Source: Alphaproteobacteria bacterium (GTDB lineage: Bacteria; Pseudomonadota; Alphaproteobacteria; Bin65). Taken from it: a stretch of 64,000 bases of DNA. Positions 33,620 through 42,586 of this stretch are shown here, in pieces. The stretch spans positions 62,001 through 126,000 of the forward strand of contig JAJEGH010000033.1 of NCBI GenBank assembly GCA_022819985.1, in the 5' to 3' direction. The notes under the pieces were generated by a model. It saw only the letters and a list, made by a program, of their open reading frames with translations. It did not search any database and was not told where the DNA came from. Both the position numbers and the translations under genes were made by a program. The number at the start of each line of letters is the position of its first letter. The stretch's first letter is position 1.

Positions 33620-35254
33620 TCAGCCCGCCGCCTGCTCGCGCAGCCGGAATTTCTGGATCTTGCCGGTCGAGGTCTTGGGCAGCTCGCCGAACACGACCGC
33701 GGTGGGGCATTTGTAGTGCGCCAGCCGGCTGCGGCACCATTCGATAACCTCCGCCTCGGTGAGCGCCGCGCCGGGGCGCAACCCGACGAAGGCGCAGGGC
33801 GTCTCCTCCCACCTTTCGTGCGGCTTGGCGACCACCGCGGCCTCGGCGATGTCCGGATGGGCGTAGAGCGCGGCCTCGACCTCGATCGACGAGATGTTCT
33901 CGCCGCCGGAGATGATGATGTCCTTGGAGCGGTCGCGGATCTGGACGTAGCCGTCCGGATGCCACACCGCGAGGTCGCCGGTATGGAACCAGCCGCCGGC
34001 AAAGGCGGCGTCGGTGGCCTTCGGGTTCTTCAGATAGCCTTTCATGATCGAGTTGCCGCGTTTGAGGATTTCGCCCATCGTCGCGCCGTCCCGCGGCACC
34101 GGCTCGAGGGTCACCGGATCGGCGACGATCATGCCGCCGTCCATGGTCGGATAGGCCACGCCCTGGCGCGCCTTCTGCTCGGCCAGCGCGTCGCCGGACA
34201 GGCCGTCCCACGCCTCCTGCCAGGCGCAATGGGCGCTCGGCCCGAACACTTCGGTCAGCCCGTAGACGTGGGTGACGTCGAAGCCCAGCTTCGCGATGCC
34301 GTCGAGCACGGCCGGCGCCGGCGCCGATCCGGCGGTAAACACCTTGACGGACTGTTCGAACGGCACCCGATCCTCCTCCGGCGCGTTGATCAGGGTCGAG
34401 AGTACGATCGGCGCGCCGCACATATGGGTGACGCCGTTGTCGGCGATCGATCGGAAGATCGCCTGCGCCTCGACCTTACGCAGGCCGACATGGGTGCCGC
34501 CCATGATCGCGACGCTCCACGGGAAGCACCAGCCCAGCGCATGGAACATCGGCAGGGTCCACAGATAGACCGGCCGGTGCGGCATCGCCCAGGTCACGGC
34601 GTTGCCGAGCGCGTTCATGTAGGCGCCGCGGGCGTGGTAGACGACGCCCTTGGGGTCGCCCGTAGTGCCGGAGGTGTAGGACAGCGCGATCGCCTGCCAT
34701 TCGTCTTCGACGCCGGGCCAGTCGTAGTCGGGATCGCCCTCCCCGATCAGTTCCTCGTAGTCCATTTCGCCCAGCCGTTTGCCGCCCGGGCCTTCTCCGT
34801 CGTCGATGTCGATGACCAGCGGCTTCACCCTGGCGATGCCGAGGGCGGCCTCGACCGTCGGCGCGAATTCGGTGTCGGTCAGCAGCACTTTTGCGCCGCC
34901 ATGATCGAGAATGAAGGCGATGATCGCAGCATCGAGCCGGATATTGAGGGGATTGAGCACGGCGCCGGTCATCGGCACCCCGAAATGCGCCTCCAGGCTC
35001 TCCGGCGTGTTCGACCCCATCAGCGCGACCGTATCGCCGGCGCCGATACCGCGCCTGGCCAGCGCGCTCGCCAGCCGGACCGAGCGCTCGTGCTGCTCGG
35101 CATAGGTGAAGCGCCGGGCGCCGTGAATCATCGCGGTCCGGCCGGGGAACGTTTCCGCCGCCCGCTCCAGGAACCGGCTCGGGTGCATCGGCATGTAGTT
35201 GGCGGGATTCTTGTCGAGATCGGTCTCGAACGGGCTCGGGCCGGCGGTGCTCAT
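33620..35254 (-). CDS. AMP-forming acyl-CoA synthetase
   Basis: Activates a carboxylic acid to its CoA thioester using ATP. The 544-residue protein has the AMP-binding motif ALSYTSGTTGDPKGVVYH (about residues 185-202), HVYGLTEVFGP (about 325), the Asp of TGDLAVWHPDGYVQIRDR (about 415-432) and the catalytic Lys in KTSTGKIQKF near the C-terminus. It belongs to the medium-chain / AlkK / DmdB-like group; DmdB activates methylmercaptopropionate, but that substrate cannot be assigned here. It is monocistronic. Confidence 0.9.
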   Translation of the reverse strand: MSTAGPSPFETDLDKNPANYMPMHPSRFLERAAETFPGRTAMIHGARRFTYAEQHERSVRLASALARRGIGAGDTVALMGSNTPESLEAHFGVPMTGAVLNPLNIRLDAAIIAFILDHGGAKVLLTDTEFAPTVEAALGIARVKPLVIDIDDGEGPGGKRLGEMDYEELIGEGDPDYDWPGVEDEWQAIALSYTSGTTGDPKGVVYHARGAYMNALGNAVTWAMPHRPVYLWTLPMFHALGWCFPWSVAIMGGTHVGLRKVEAQAIFRSIADNGVTHMCGAPIVLSTLINAPEEDRVPFEQSVKVFTAGSAPAPAVLDGIAKLGFDVTHVYGLTEVFGPSAHCAWQEAWDGLSGDALAEQKARQGVAYPTMDGGMIVADPVTLEPVPRDGATMGEILKRGNSIMKGYLKNPKATDAAFAGGWFHTGDLAVWHPDGYVQIRDRSKDIIISGGENISSIEVEAALYAHPDIAEAAVVAKPHERWEETPCAFVGLRPGAALTEAEVIEWCRSRLAHYKCPTAVVFGELPKTSTGKIQKFRLREQAAG

Positions 35255-35358
35255 CCGATCCTCCGTTGGCGGCTCATGTTCGCGGCGACCCTAGCCCGGA
35301 TTTCTTCCCGATGTCATGGCCGGCGAGGCGCCGGCAGGCGGGATACGGCAGTCGGCCT

Positions 35359-36321
35359 TCAGTTCAGCGCGGCCCGGCCGTGCGGGCGCATCAGGTCGAG
35401 TTCCGGTCCTTTCGGTACGATGCCGGTCGGGTTGATGCGCAGCTGGCTACCGTAATAGTGCCGCTTGATGTGGTCCATGTTCACCGTGTCGGCGATGCCG
35501 GGCTGCTGGTAGAGGTCGCGCAGATAGTTGCCCAGGTTGGAATAATCCGCGATCCGGCGCCTGTTGCACTTGAAATGGCCGACATAGACGGCATCGAAGC
35601 GCGCCAGAGTCGGGAAAAGCCGCCAGTCCGCCTCGGTGATCCGGTCGCCGACCAGATAACGTTGCCTGCCCAGCCGGGCCTCCAGCTCGTCCAGGGTCGA
35701 AAACAGCGCCTCGAACGCCGCCTCGTATGCCTCCTGGGACTGCGCGAAACCGGTCTTGTACACGCCGTTGTTGACATTCTCGTAAACCGGTTCGTTCACC
35801 GCATCGATCTCGCTCCGCAGGTGCAGCGGATAGAAATCCGGCTCGCCGTCGCCCCAGGCGTTGAACGCCGTATTGAGCATCCGGACGATCTCGGCCGATT
35901 CGTTGTTGACGACGGTCGCTTCCTTCTTGTCCCACAGCACGGGAACGGACACTCGGCCGGTATAGTCGTCCTTCGCGGCCTTGTAGATGTCGCGCAGATA
36001 GCGGGCGCCGTTGACGCTGTCCGGAATACAGCCGGGACCGTCGCTGAAATGCCAGCCTTCGTCGCTCAAATGCGGATCGACGACGGATACCGAAATCGCG
36101 TCCTCCAGGCGGCGCAGCGCACGAAGGATCATCGTGCGGTGCGCCCACGGGCAGGCGTGCGAGACATAGAGGTGATAGCGGCCCGGCTCGGCCGGAAACC
36201 CCGACGACCCGTCGGTCGTGACGAAATCGCGGAACGACGTGGTCGCCCGCCGGAAGCTGCCGTCGGCCGCGGCGGCGGGGCGTTCTTCCCTGTGCCATAC
36301 GCCGTCGATCATCACGCCCAT
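35359..36321 (-). CDS. Xi-class glutathione transferase (glutathionyl-hydroquinone reductase)
   Basis: Reduces glutathionyl-hydroquinones using glutathione. The 320-residue protein has the catalytic Cys motif SHACPWAHRTMIL (Cys about residue 56), VSVPVLWDKK with NNESAEIVRML (about 145), and the C-terminal all-helical GST domain with YLVGDRITEADWRLFPTLAR (about 222-241), as in YqjG/ECM4. Length is normal. A second in-frame ATG lies at 36312. No operon partner is evident. Confidence 0.9.
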   Translation of the reverse strand: MGVMIDGVWHREERPAAAADGSFRRATTSFRDFVTTDGSSGFPAEPGRYHLYVSHACPWAHRTMILRALRRLEDAISVSVVDPHLSDEGWHFSDGPGCIPDSVNGARYLRDIYKAAKDDYTGRVSVPVLWDKKEATVVNNESAEIVRMLNTAFNAWGDGEPDFYPLHLRSEIDAVNEPVYENVNNGVYKTGFAQSQEAYEAAFEALFSTLDELEARLGRQRYLVGDRITEADWRLFPTLARFDAVYVGHFKCNRRRIADYSNLGNYLRDLYQQPGIADTVNMDHIKRHYYGSQLRINPTGIVPKGPELDLMRPHGRAALN

Positions 36322-36417
36322 GGTGCCGTCTCCCCGTATTGTCCGTGGGTGTCTGCAGGCCGGAGCCGCCGCAACGCCCGTGCCGGGCGCGCGGTCGCGA
36401 TACAGCGGATTATCCCG

Positions 36418-37437
36418 TCAGACGCCGAAGGTGAAGCGGCTGCCGAGGTATGAACGCACCAGCCGGTCCGGCATCCGCCGTCGCATGGCTTCGATGAAGG
36501 GCTCCCCGCTACAGTGCATCGGGATGACCGCATCGGGCGCCATCTTCTCCAATTCGTCGATGGTGAATTCGATATAGTCGGGCTTCGCCAGGCCGAGGTG
36601 GAAGCCGCCGATTACCGCGTGCAACCTGTCGGTGCCGGCGACCGACATGGCGGTGCGCACCGAGTTGACGATTCCGGCATGGCCGCAGGACGAAATCACG
36701 ACCAGCCCGCGACCGCGCACCAGATAGCAGGTCGCATGTTCCTCCGGATGGCTGTCGAAGACCAGTTCGCCGCGCCGCTCGGCCTCGCTGAAATGGTCGT
36801 AAACCTCGATTTTCGACCCTCCGGTCACCTCCTCGAAAGAATCGCGCTCGATGTAGCCGGTGGTGAAGGGGCCCTCGAGCGCCCTGGGGGCCGGGCAGCA
36901 GACCGGCGCGACCGCCCGCTCGACCAGCGAATCGCGATCCGGCGCGCCCCAGTACAGCATGTCCGACTCACCGCCGGGACCGGGAGGTCCGGCCGGAACC
37001 CAGCGCACATGGAACGCTTCTTCGGCGCCGACATAGAGTTGCATGTCGTCGCGCATGGCGCTGCGGTGCCGGTCCACGAAACCGTCCAGCCCGCCGTAGT
37101 GGTCGCGGTGGCCGTGACTGAGGATCAATCCGTTGAGCCGGCCCGGCTCGATGTCGAGAAACCCGAAATTGCGGTTCAGGATTTCCGGTGTATAGCCGAA
37201 GTCGAGCAGATACTCCGCGCGCGCTCCCCCGGCCCGGGAGTCGAGATGCAGCGAGAGCCCCCATTCTCCAGCCAGCGTCGTCATGTGCCGTCCGGGAACG
37301 ATCCCGACATTCTCGATGGCGACGTGGGGATGCTCCATTTTGGGCAGGAAGAGTTCGTGACGGGAATCGACCACAACCCGGACGGACAGGGAATCGACCA
37401 CGGGCGCTTCGAACGGAATTTGCTTGTCGCGGCTCAT
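36418..37437 (-). CDS. MBL-fold metallo-hydrolase (COG1237-like)
   Basis: The 339-residue protein has the beta-lactamase-fold metal motif LSHGHRDHYGGLDGF (HxHxDH, about residue 106), a further His in SSCGHAGIVN and the C-terminal VIGGFHLGLA and MHCSGEP segments. It resembles the COG1237 group that includes pterin-linked synthases. ATG at 37437 follows GGAGAGAG, and the frame further upstream lacks a sensible start. It lies 147 bp downstream of a LacI-family gene on the same strand, which may regulate it. Substrate unknown. Confidence 0.85.
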   Translation of the reverse strand: MSRDKQIPFEAPVVDSLSVRVVVDSRHELFLPKMEHPHVAIENVGIVPGRHMTTLAGEWGLSLHLDSRAGGARAEYLLDFGYTPEILNRNFGFLDIEPGRLNGLILSHGHRDHYGGLDGFVDRHRSAMRDDMQLYVGAEEAFHVRWVPAGPPGPGGESDMLYWGAPDRDSLVERAVAPVCCPAPRALEGPFTTGYIERDSFEEVTGGSKIEVYDHFSEAERRGELVFDSHPEEHATCYLVRGRGLVVISSCGHAGIVNSVRTAMSVAGTDRLHAVIGGFHLGLAKPDYIEFTIDELEKMAPDAVIPMHCSGEPFIEAMRRRMPDRLVRSYLGSRFTFGV

Positions 37438-37584
37438 CGGCTCTCTCCGTGCATCGCGCCTTTCACGCCGAAACGATAGTAATTCGGCCGCGAACTTCCG
37501 GGTAGCGGCAAATCTTCGGGAGACGGACCGTGACGTGCCGCCCCAGTGGGGCAATACGGCCGGGCGGGACGGCCGACTGTCCGG

Positions 37585-38613
37585 CTAGTCCGCAAAGGCG
37601 AGTTCGCGGGACACGGTGCAGGTTTCGCGGACGACGAGGCTCGAAGGCAGCACGATGTGCCGGGCCGGGCTGTCGGGTTCCTCGATCCGCCGGACCAGCA
37701 GCGAAGCGGCGCCGGCGCCCATCTCCTTCCAGGAAACCGTCGTCGCGCTCAAGGCGGGATGCACAAGGCTGGCTTCCTCGACATCTTCGGTCCCGATCAC
37801 CGCGAAATTCCTGCCCGGCAGGAGGCCTTGGCGCTGGAGGCCGGAAGACAGGCCGAGCGCGACCGCATCGTTGTAGCAGATGGCCGCCGTCGGCTTCGGA
37901 TCGAGGCCGGCGATCCAGTGCGCCGCCTCGAAGCCCGCCTGCCGGCTGGGCGCCGAGGGCCGGACGAGCGCCTCGTCGAATTCGATCGACGCTCCTTCGA
38001 GAGCGTCCTTGTAGGCCTGAACCCTGTCGCCGAAGCGGTGCAGGCTCGGATCGCCGCCGATTACGGCGATACGGCTGTGCCCCGATTGAAGCAGCCGTTC
38101 CATGGAGAGGAGGACCGATTGCCGGTCGTCGCTAACGACACTGTCGTAGCCGAGTCCGGGAATTGTCCTGGAAACGAAAACAATGGGTGGCGGACCGACA
38201 TTCCGGAAGCGAAAATCGTCAACCGTCGATCCGATCGCCGGTATAACGATAATCCCGTCCGCATTGTATTCCGTCATTGTGCGGATAAATTTCGCTTGCA
38301 ATTCGACCGATTCGTTACTGTTGCACAGAAAAACCGTCCGTCCGAAATTCCTTAGCGCTTCCTCCATTGCCGCGAGCAAAGTGCAATAAAACGGATCGGA
38401 AATATTGTTGAGAACGATGCCGACGGTATGGGTCCTGGCCGTCCGCAGTCCGGCGGCGCTGCGCTGATAGACATAGCCGGATTCTTTCAGGGCGGCTTCG
38501 ACCCGCTCGCGCGTCTTTTGCGAGATTTTCGGGCTGCCGCGCATCGCCAGCGAAACGGTCGCGGTCGAGACGCCCAGCAGTTCGGCAATCTGGCTCAGCG
38601 TTGGCCTGGACAT
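37585..38613 (-). CDS. LacI-family transcriptional regulator
   Basis: The 342-residue protein has a LacI HTH (TLSQIAELLGVSTATVSLAM, residues 4-23) and effector domain (TVGIVLNNISDPFYCTLL near 62; GHSRIAVIGGDPSLHRFGDR near 165; AICYNDAVALGLSSGLQ near 230). ATG at 38613 follows GGGAGCGAACAGG; the frame can be extended 15 codons but without a comparable site. The perfect operator-like palindrome at 38772-38787 lies upstream. The likely targets are itself and perhaps the downstream MBL hydrolase. Confidence 0.9.
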   Translation of the reverse strand: MSRPTLSQIAELLGVSTATVSLAMRGSPKISQKTRERVEAALKESGYVYQRSAAGLRTARTHTVGIVLNNISDPFYCTLLAAMEEALRNFGRTVFLCNSNESVELQAKFIRTMTEYNADGIIVIPAIGSTVDDFRFRNVGPPPIVFVSRTIPGLGYDSVVSDDRQSVLLSMERLLQSGHSRIAVIGGDPSLHRFGDRVQAYKDALEGASIEFDEALVRPSAPSRQAGFEAAHWIAGLDPKPTAAICYNDAVALGLSSGLQRQGLLPGRNFAVIGTEDVEEASLVHPALSATTVSWKEMGAGAASLLVRRIEEPDSPARHIVLPSSLVVRETCTVSRELAFAD

Positions 38614-38771
38614 CCTGTTCGCTCCCGTTCGACGAGGAGCCCCGTTGCGCTCGCGCATCGCCCTTTAATGGATTTTCCCGGATTTCGCTGCCGGCCTTGA
38701 GCGGCTCCTGCGTCGCGAAGACAATTGCCGCCCAAGTCCATGCCCCGGCGCGAAACGGCGATGCCTGGGAG

Positions 38772-38787
38772 TATTAATCGATTAATA
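38772..38787. promoter_or_regulatory. LacI-type operator upstream of the second lacI gene
   Basis: TATTAATCGATTAATA is a perfect 16-bp palindrome with central CG, flanked by GGGAG and GTCCC which extend the symmetry. It lies 159 bp upstream of the regulator start. The rest of the gap (38614-39026, 413 bp) holds no convincing gene. Confidence 0.65.
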
Positions 38788-39026
38788 GTCCCTTACTGGC
38801 GGGGATGTTACCGGCGGTACCGCCATCTGGCAACCCATTGGACCGTCAAATTAGAGTATGCGGGACGGATCGGGCATAGCGGGCCGGCAAATGCGCATTT
38901 TCCGGTCCGGCCGGCGCTGCAACGAAAGTTGGAACCGGGATCGGATCGTTTACGAACTGGAGCCGGCGCGCTGCGGATCCGGACACCTGCGGCAAGCAAA
39001 TCGGCAAACGCCGCCGCTCCAGGTTG

Positions 39027-40223
39027 TTAGTGCAACAGTTCGATGGCGATCGCCGTCGCCTCTCCGCCGCCGATGCACAGGCTGGCGACGCCGCGCTCGA
39101 CGCCTCTTTGCTCCATGGCATTCAGCAGGGTCACGATGATCCGTGCGCCCGAGGCGCCGATGGGGTGGCCGAGAGCGCAGGCGCCGCCATGGACGTTGAC
39201 GATGTCGTGCGGCAGGCCGTGCTCCTTCATCGCCGCCATGGTGACGACGGCGAAGGCCTCGTTGACCTCGTAGAGATCGACGTCGGCCTTCGTCCAGCCG
39301 GCCTTCTCCAGCACCTTCTCGATGGCGCCGACCGGGGCGGTAGTGAACCAGGCCGGTTCCTGGGCGTGGGTGGCGTGGGCGACGATGCGGGCCCGGGACG
39401 CGAGGCCGCGCTTTTCGGCCTCCGACTGCCTTGTCAGCACCAGGGCCGACGCGCCGTCGGAGATCGACGAGGAATTGGCCGGCGTCACCGTGCCCTCCTT
39501 GCGGAAGGCCGGCCTGAGCTTCGGAATCCTGTCCAGATCGGCGTTGAAGGGCTGTTCGTCCTGCGCGACCGTAATCTCGCCCTTGCGGGTGCGCACGGTC
39601 ACCGGCTCCGTCTCGCGGTCGAAGGCGCCGTCCTCGTTAGCCGCCCGGGCCCGCTTCAGCGAGGTAATCGCGAAATCGTCCTGGGCCTCGCGGGTGAACT
39701 GGTAGTGCTGCGCCGTGTCCTCGGCGTAGGTGCCCATCAGGCGGCCGGGGTCGTAGGCGTCCTCCAGCCCGTCGAGGAACATGTGGTCCAGGACCTTGGC
39801 ATGGCCCATGCGCAGGCCGCCGCGCGCCTTGTCCATCAGGTAGGGCGCGTTGGTCATGCTCTCGAGGCCGCCGGCGACCATGACGTCGTTGGCGCCGGCC
39901 TTGAGCAGGTCGTGGGCCAGCATGGCCGCCTTCATGCCGCTGCCGCACATCTTGTTGACGGTGGTGCAGCCGGCGCCCCACGGGATGCCCGCGCCGTGCG
40001 CCGCCTGGCGGGCCGGCGCCTGGCCGAGGCCGGCCGGCAGCACGCAGCCCATGATGACCTCGTCGATATCCTCGCCGGGAATGCCCGAACGCTTGAGCGC
40101 ACCCTCGATGGCGACGGCGCCCAGCGCCGTAGCGGTGATGTCTTTCAGCGTTCCCTGAAAGCTCCCCATCGGCGTGCGCGCGCCGTCGACGATGACGACG
40201 GGGTCGGATTCGGTCGTGGTCAT
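39027..40223 (-). CDS. Acetyl-CoA acetyltransferase (thiolase)
   Basis: Thiolase of 398 residues. The nucleophile Cys lies in NKMCGSGMKAAMLA (about residue 91), the second catalytic segment is NVHGGACALGHPIGASGAR (His about 352), and the last Cys lies in ASLCIGGGEATAIAIE (about 383). SGIPGEDIDEVIMG and NEAFAVVTMA are also typical. ATG at 40223 follows GGGGAGAG. It lies just downstream of vapC on the same strand. It may act in acyl-CoA breakdown or acetoacetyl-CoA synthesis. Confidence 0.92.
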   Translation of the reverse strand: MTTTESDPVVIVDGARTPMGSFQGTLKDITATALGAVAIEGALKRSGIPGEDIDEVIMGCVLPAGLGQAPARQAAHGAGIPWGAGCTTVNKMCGSGMKAAMLAHDLLKAGANDVMVAGGLESMTNAPYLMDKARGGLRMGHAKVLDHMFLDGLEDAYDPGRLMGTYAEDTAQHYQFTREAQDDFAITSLKRARAANEDGAFDRETEPVTVRTRKGEITVAQDEQPFNADLDRIPKLRPAFRKEGTVTPANSSSISDGASALVLTRQSEAEKRGLASRARIVAHATHAQEPAWFTTAPVGAIEKVLEKAGWTKADVDLYEVNEAFAVVTMAAMKEHGLPHDIVNVHGGACALGHPIGASGARIIVTLLNAMEQRGVERGVASLCIGGGEATAIAIELLH

Positions 40224-40246
40224 GGCTCTCCCCCTGCCGGACCCGG

Positions 40247-40633
40247 CTATCGGGCCAATTCTACCGCGATGCCGATATCGAGCGCCGTCCATTTTCTGTC
40301 GCAAGTCAATGCCGTTGCATCCATGTGCGCCGCAAGGCTGAGGCAAACGCGGTCGCCGAACGGCAATCCCAGGCTGCGGGTCGGTTCCCGGAGGGCCCCT
40401 GCGTCCAGCGCAACATCCCGTTCGAGCGCCACGGAATCGACCCGAACGGCGGCCATGACCCGCCGCGCCTCCTCGGCCGGGTAACCCCGGTTGACCAGCG
40501 CCGTCACCGCTTCGCCCAGATTGACCGTCGAAATGACACAGTCCGACAACACGGCTGCGACCCGGTCGGCCCCCGGCTCGTCCCGGACGAACGCCAGCAG
40601 GGCAGACGCATCGATGACGAACCGGACCGGCAT
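40247..40633 (-). CDS. PIN-domain toxin VapC (module 1)
   Basis: Ribonuclease toxin of 128 residues. PIN-domain acidic residues are visible: Asp in FVIDASALLAFV (residue 8), Glu in STVNLGEAVTALV (about 40), Asp in GLPFGDRVCLSLAA (about 93) and Asp in LTCDRKW (about 111). It is preceded by its AbrB-type antitoxin gene with a 7-bp gap. It is related in layout and motifs to module 2 (41102-41491). Confidence 0.87.
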   Translation of the reverse strand: MPVRFVIDASALLAFVRDEPGADRVAAVLSDCVISTVNLGEAVTALVNRGYPAEEARRVMAAVRVDSVALERDVALDAGALREPTRSLGLPFGDRVCLSLAAHMDATALTCDRKWTALDIGIAVELAR

Positions 40634-40640
40634 TCGGACT

Positions 40641-40976
40641 TCATTCGGCCGCTTGCTTGCGATCCGGATTTCGCTTCAGCCATTCCAGGTCTTTGGCGTA
40701 TTCGCGTTCGGCTTCCGCGTATTTTTCCTTCAGGAATTCATCGACGACGTTGACGCTATCGGGAATCCAGGCGCGCACCGTTGCGCGGATTTTTTCGATG
40801 TTGCCGGCACGGGTGGAAATTCGGACCTCGCCGTCTTCCAGGAAAAGCAGCACTTCGTCGCCGGCATCGACGCCGAGCGCCTTGCGCATGGCGGCCGGAA
40901 TCACGATGCGGCCCCCGCTGCCGACGGTTGTGGCATGCCATTCTGAAAATTGTGACAGATTTTCGTTAACTGCCAT
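40641..40976 (-). CDS. AbrB/VapB-type antitoxin (module 1)
   Basis: The 111-residue protein has a swapped-hairpin AbrB DNA-binding domain at residues 12-55 (ATTVGSGGRIVIPAAMRKAL, then GDEVLLFLEDGEVRIST) and a charged C-terminal tail that would wrap the toxin. ATG at 40976 is chosen; its start codon lies inside a palindrome, probably the operator. It is paired with the PIN toxin downstream. Confidence 0.88.
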   Translation of the reverse strand: MAVNENLSQFSEWHATTVGSGGRIVIPAAMRKALGVDAGDEVLLFLEDGEVRISTRAGNIEKIRATVRAWIPDSVNVVDEFLKEKYAEAEREYAKDLEWLKRNPDRKQAAE

Positions 40977-40994
40977 GTCTGAGACATATGGCAA
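40971..40994. promoter_or_regulatory. Palindromic operator over the vapB-1 start codon
   Basis: ATGTCT-G-AGACAT (40975-40987) is a perfect inverted repeat, extended outward by TGCC and GGCA (40971-40974, 40991-40994). It covers the antitoxin ATG, the expected place for autorepression by a VapBC complex. Confidence 0.55.
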
Positions 40995-41101
40995 GCACGG
41001 AAAGAGTCAATGGGAAATCACGGATGTTGGTTTTCCGCCGCAGGATCGGCCAGCCGACAGGGCTTTGTCTATACCTGCCTCTTCCCGGCGGTTTCAGGCG
41101 C

Positions 41102-41491
41102 CTATCGGAGCACCCGGATATCGACGCCGATATCGATTTCGCGCCACATGGTATCGCAGGTGACGGCCGGCAATTCCAGCTTTCTTGCCAGACACAGGCA
41201 AATCCGGTCTCCGAGCGACAGGCCGTAGCGGAGGGTTTCGGCCCGCAACCGGCCCGCTGCCAGGGCGACGTCCCGGTCCACGGCGACCGGATCGACCGGC
41301 AATTGCGCTGCCGTGTCCACGGCGCGGTCGGGGTCGCCGCCATGATTGATCAATCCGGTGACGACCTCCGCCAGATTGACGGTCGACATCGCGCAATCCG
41401 GCAGCAGGGCCGGTACGGCCTCGCCGCCCGGTTCGTCGAACAGCATGGCCAGGACCGCCGATGAATCGAGAACGACCCGCCCGTTGCCCAA
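41102..41491 (-). CDS. PIN-domain toxin VapC (module 2)
   Basis: The 129-residue protein has PIN acidic residues in VVLDSSAVLAMLFDEP (Asp about 9), STVNLAEVVTGLI (Glu about 42), GLSLGDRICLCLAR (Asp about 94) and VTCDTMW. The start appears to be TTG at 41491, with GGAG of the overlapping antitoxin end as ribosome site; the stop of the antitoxin gene is 4 bp upstream. It resembles module 1 in motif spacing. Confidence 0.85.
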   Translation of the reverse strand: MGNGRVVLDSSAVLAMLFDEPGGEAVPALLPDCAMSTVNLAEVVTGLINHGGDPDRAVDTAAQLPVDPVAVDRDVALAAGRLRAETLRYGLSLGDRICLCLARKLELPAVTCDTMWREIDIGVDIRVLR

Positions 41492-41495
41492 CGGG

Positions 41496-41819
41496 CTACT
41501 CCGCAGCCCGGTCGACCGGCGTGTCGGCCTGCACCCACTCGTCCTCGCGCGCCGCTTCCGCCCGCTTGTCGGCGAGGAACCGGTCGACGAGGTCGCCGGT
41601 CGGCCGGATCATCGTCCGGACCTGCGCCCGGAGCCGCTCGACGTTGCGCGCGTAGGTCTCGATCCGCACCGTCCCGTCGTCGACGGTCAGCACGAGCGGC
41701 TCGCCCTCGGCGAATCCCAGCACGTCGCGAACCGCAGCCGGGATCACGACGCGACCGCCCGCGCCCATCGAAACGCGCCAGAAGCCGTTCTCGACGGCAA
41801 ATTTCTGTTTTTTTGCCAT
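41496..41819 (-). CDS. AbrB/VapB-type antitoxin (module 2)
   Basis: The 107-residue protein starts MAKKQKFAVENGFWRVSMGA and continues GRVVIPAAVRDVLGFAEGEP, an AbrB swapped-hairpin domain (residues 13-55), with a charged C-terminal tail. An ATG three codons upstream (41828) is an alternative; ATGAAATTCAT spanning both start codons (41818-41828) is palindromic and may be the operator. It is partner of the adjacent PIN toxin. Confidence 0.85.
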   Translation of the reverse strand: MAKKQKFAVENGFWRVSMGAGGRVVIPAAVRDVLGFAEGEPLVLTVDDGTVRIETYARNVERLRAQVRTMIRPTGDLVDRFLADKRAEAAREDEWVQADTPVDRAAE

Positions 41820-41872
41820 GAAATTCATTTTATGACAAATTAACCGCCTCGGCAACCGCCGAAAATAACTTT

Positions 41873-42580
41873 TCAACCGGTTTCCGATCTTGCGGCGCGA
41901 TAGCGCGCCAGCGCCGCTTCGTCCGGCGGATAGAGGCCCTTGACCGGCGCACCGCGCTCGATTTCGGCGAGTATCCAGGCTTCCAGCGCTTCCTGCTCGG
42001 CGCCGTCTTCGGCGATTTCGGCGGCCAGCGCCCGGGGCAGCACCACGGCGCCGTCGTCGTCCGCCACGATGATGTCGTCCGGAAACACCGCCACGCCGCC
42101 GCAGCCGACCGGCTCCTGCCAGCCGGCGAACCACAGGGCCGCGATGGAGGGCGGCGCGGCGGCCCCGCTGCACCAGACCGGAATGTCCACGGCGCGGATG
42201 CCCGCCACATCCCGCACCGGGCCGTCGCTCACGATGCCGGCGACGCCGCGTTTCTTCATCCGCCCGGCGAGGATGTCGCCCAGCGTCCCGGCGCCCTGCT
42301 CGCCCCGGCTGTCGATCACGGCCACGGCGCCTTCCGGCATCGCCTCGATGGCGTCGCGCAGCGAGCCCGGCGCGGCGTAGCTTTCCCGGGTCGAGACGTC
42401 TTCGCGCCCCGGCACGAAGCGCAGGGTGAAGGCCGGCCCGGCGAGCCGCGGCCCGCCCGGCCGCAGCGGCCGCGTCCCCGCCATCCAGCCGCGCCGGATG
42501 CCGCGCTTGACAAGCTGCATCGTGAGCGTCGCGGTCGAGATGCCGCGCAGCGCGTCGATCGGGGCGGGATCCGTCGCCAT
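41873..42580 (-). CDS. RraA-like / HMG-aldolase family protein
   Basis: The 235-residue protein has the RraA fold features GISTATLTMQLVKRG (about residues 13-27), GDILAGRMKKRGVAGIVSDG (about 100-119) and VRDVAGIRAVDIPVW, and a final FPDDIIVADDDGAVVLP (about 165-181). RraA regulates RNase E, but longer relatives are 4-hydroxy-4-methyl-2-oxoglutarate/oxaloacetate lyases, and the C-terminal extension here fits the aldolase side. It is 6 bp downstream of the isovaleryl-CoA dehydrogenase gene in an operon. Confidence 0.8.
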   Translation of the reverse strand: MATDPAPIDALRGISTATLTMQLVKRGIRRGWMAGTRPLRPGGPRLAGPAFTLRFVPGREDVSTRESYAAPGSLRDAIEAMPEGAVAVIDSRGEQGAGTLGDILAGRMKKRGVAGIVSDGPVRDVAGIRAVDIPVWCSGAAAPPSIAALWFAGWQEPVGCGGVAVFPDDIIVADDDGAVVLPRALAAEIAEDGAEQEALEAWILAEIERGAPVKGLYPPDEAALARYRAARSETG

Positions 42581-42586
42581 GGCCGG

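Noticed and set aside
38725..39030. A 101-codon frame in the gap between lacI and thiolase
   Set aside because: No ribosome site, no domain, spans the LacI-type palindrome; more likely regulatory DNA.
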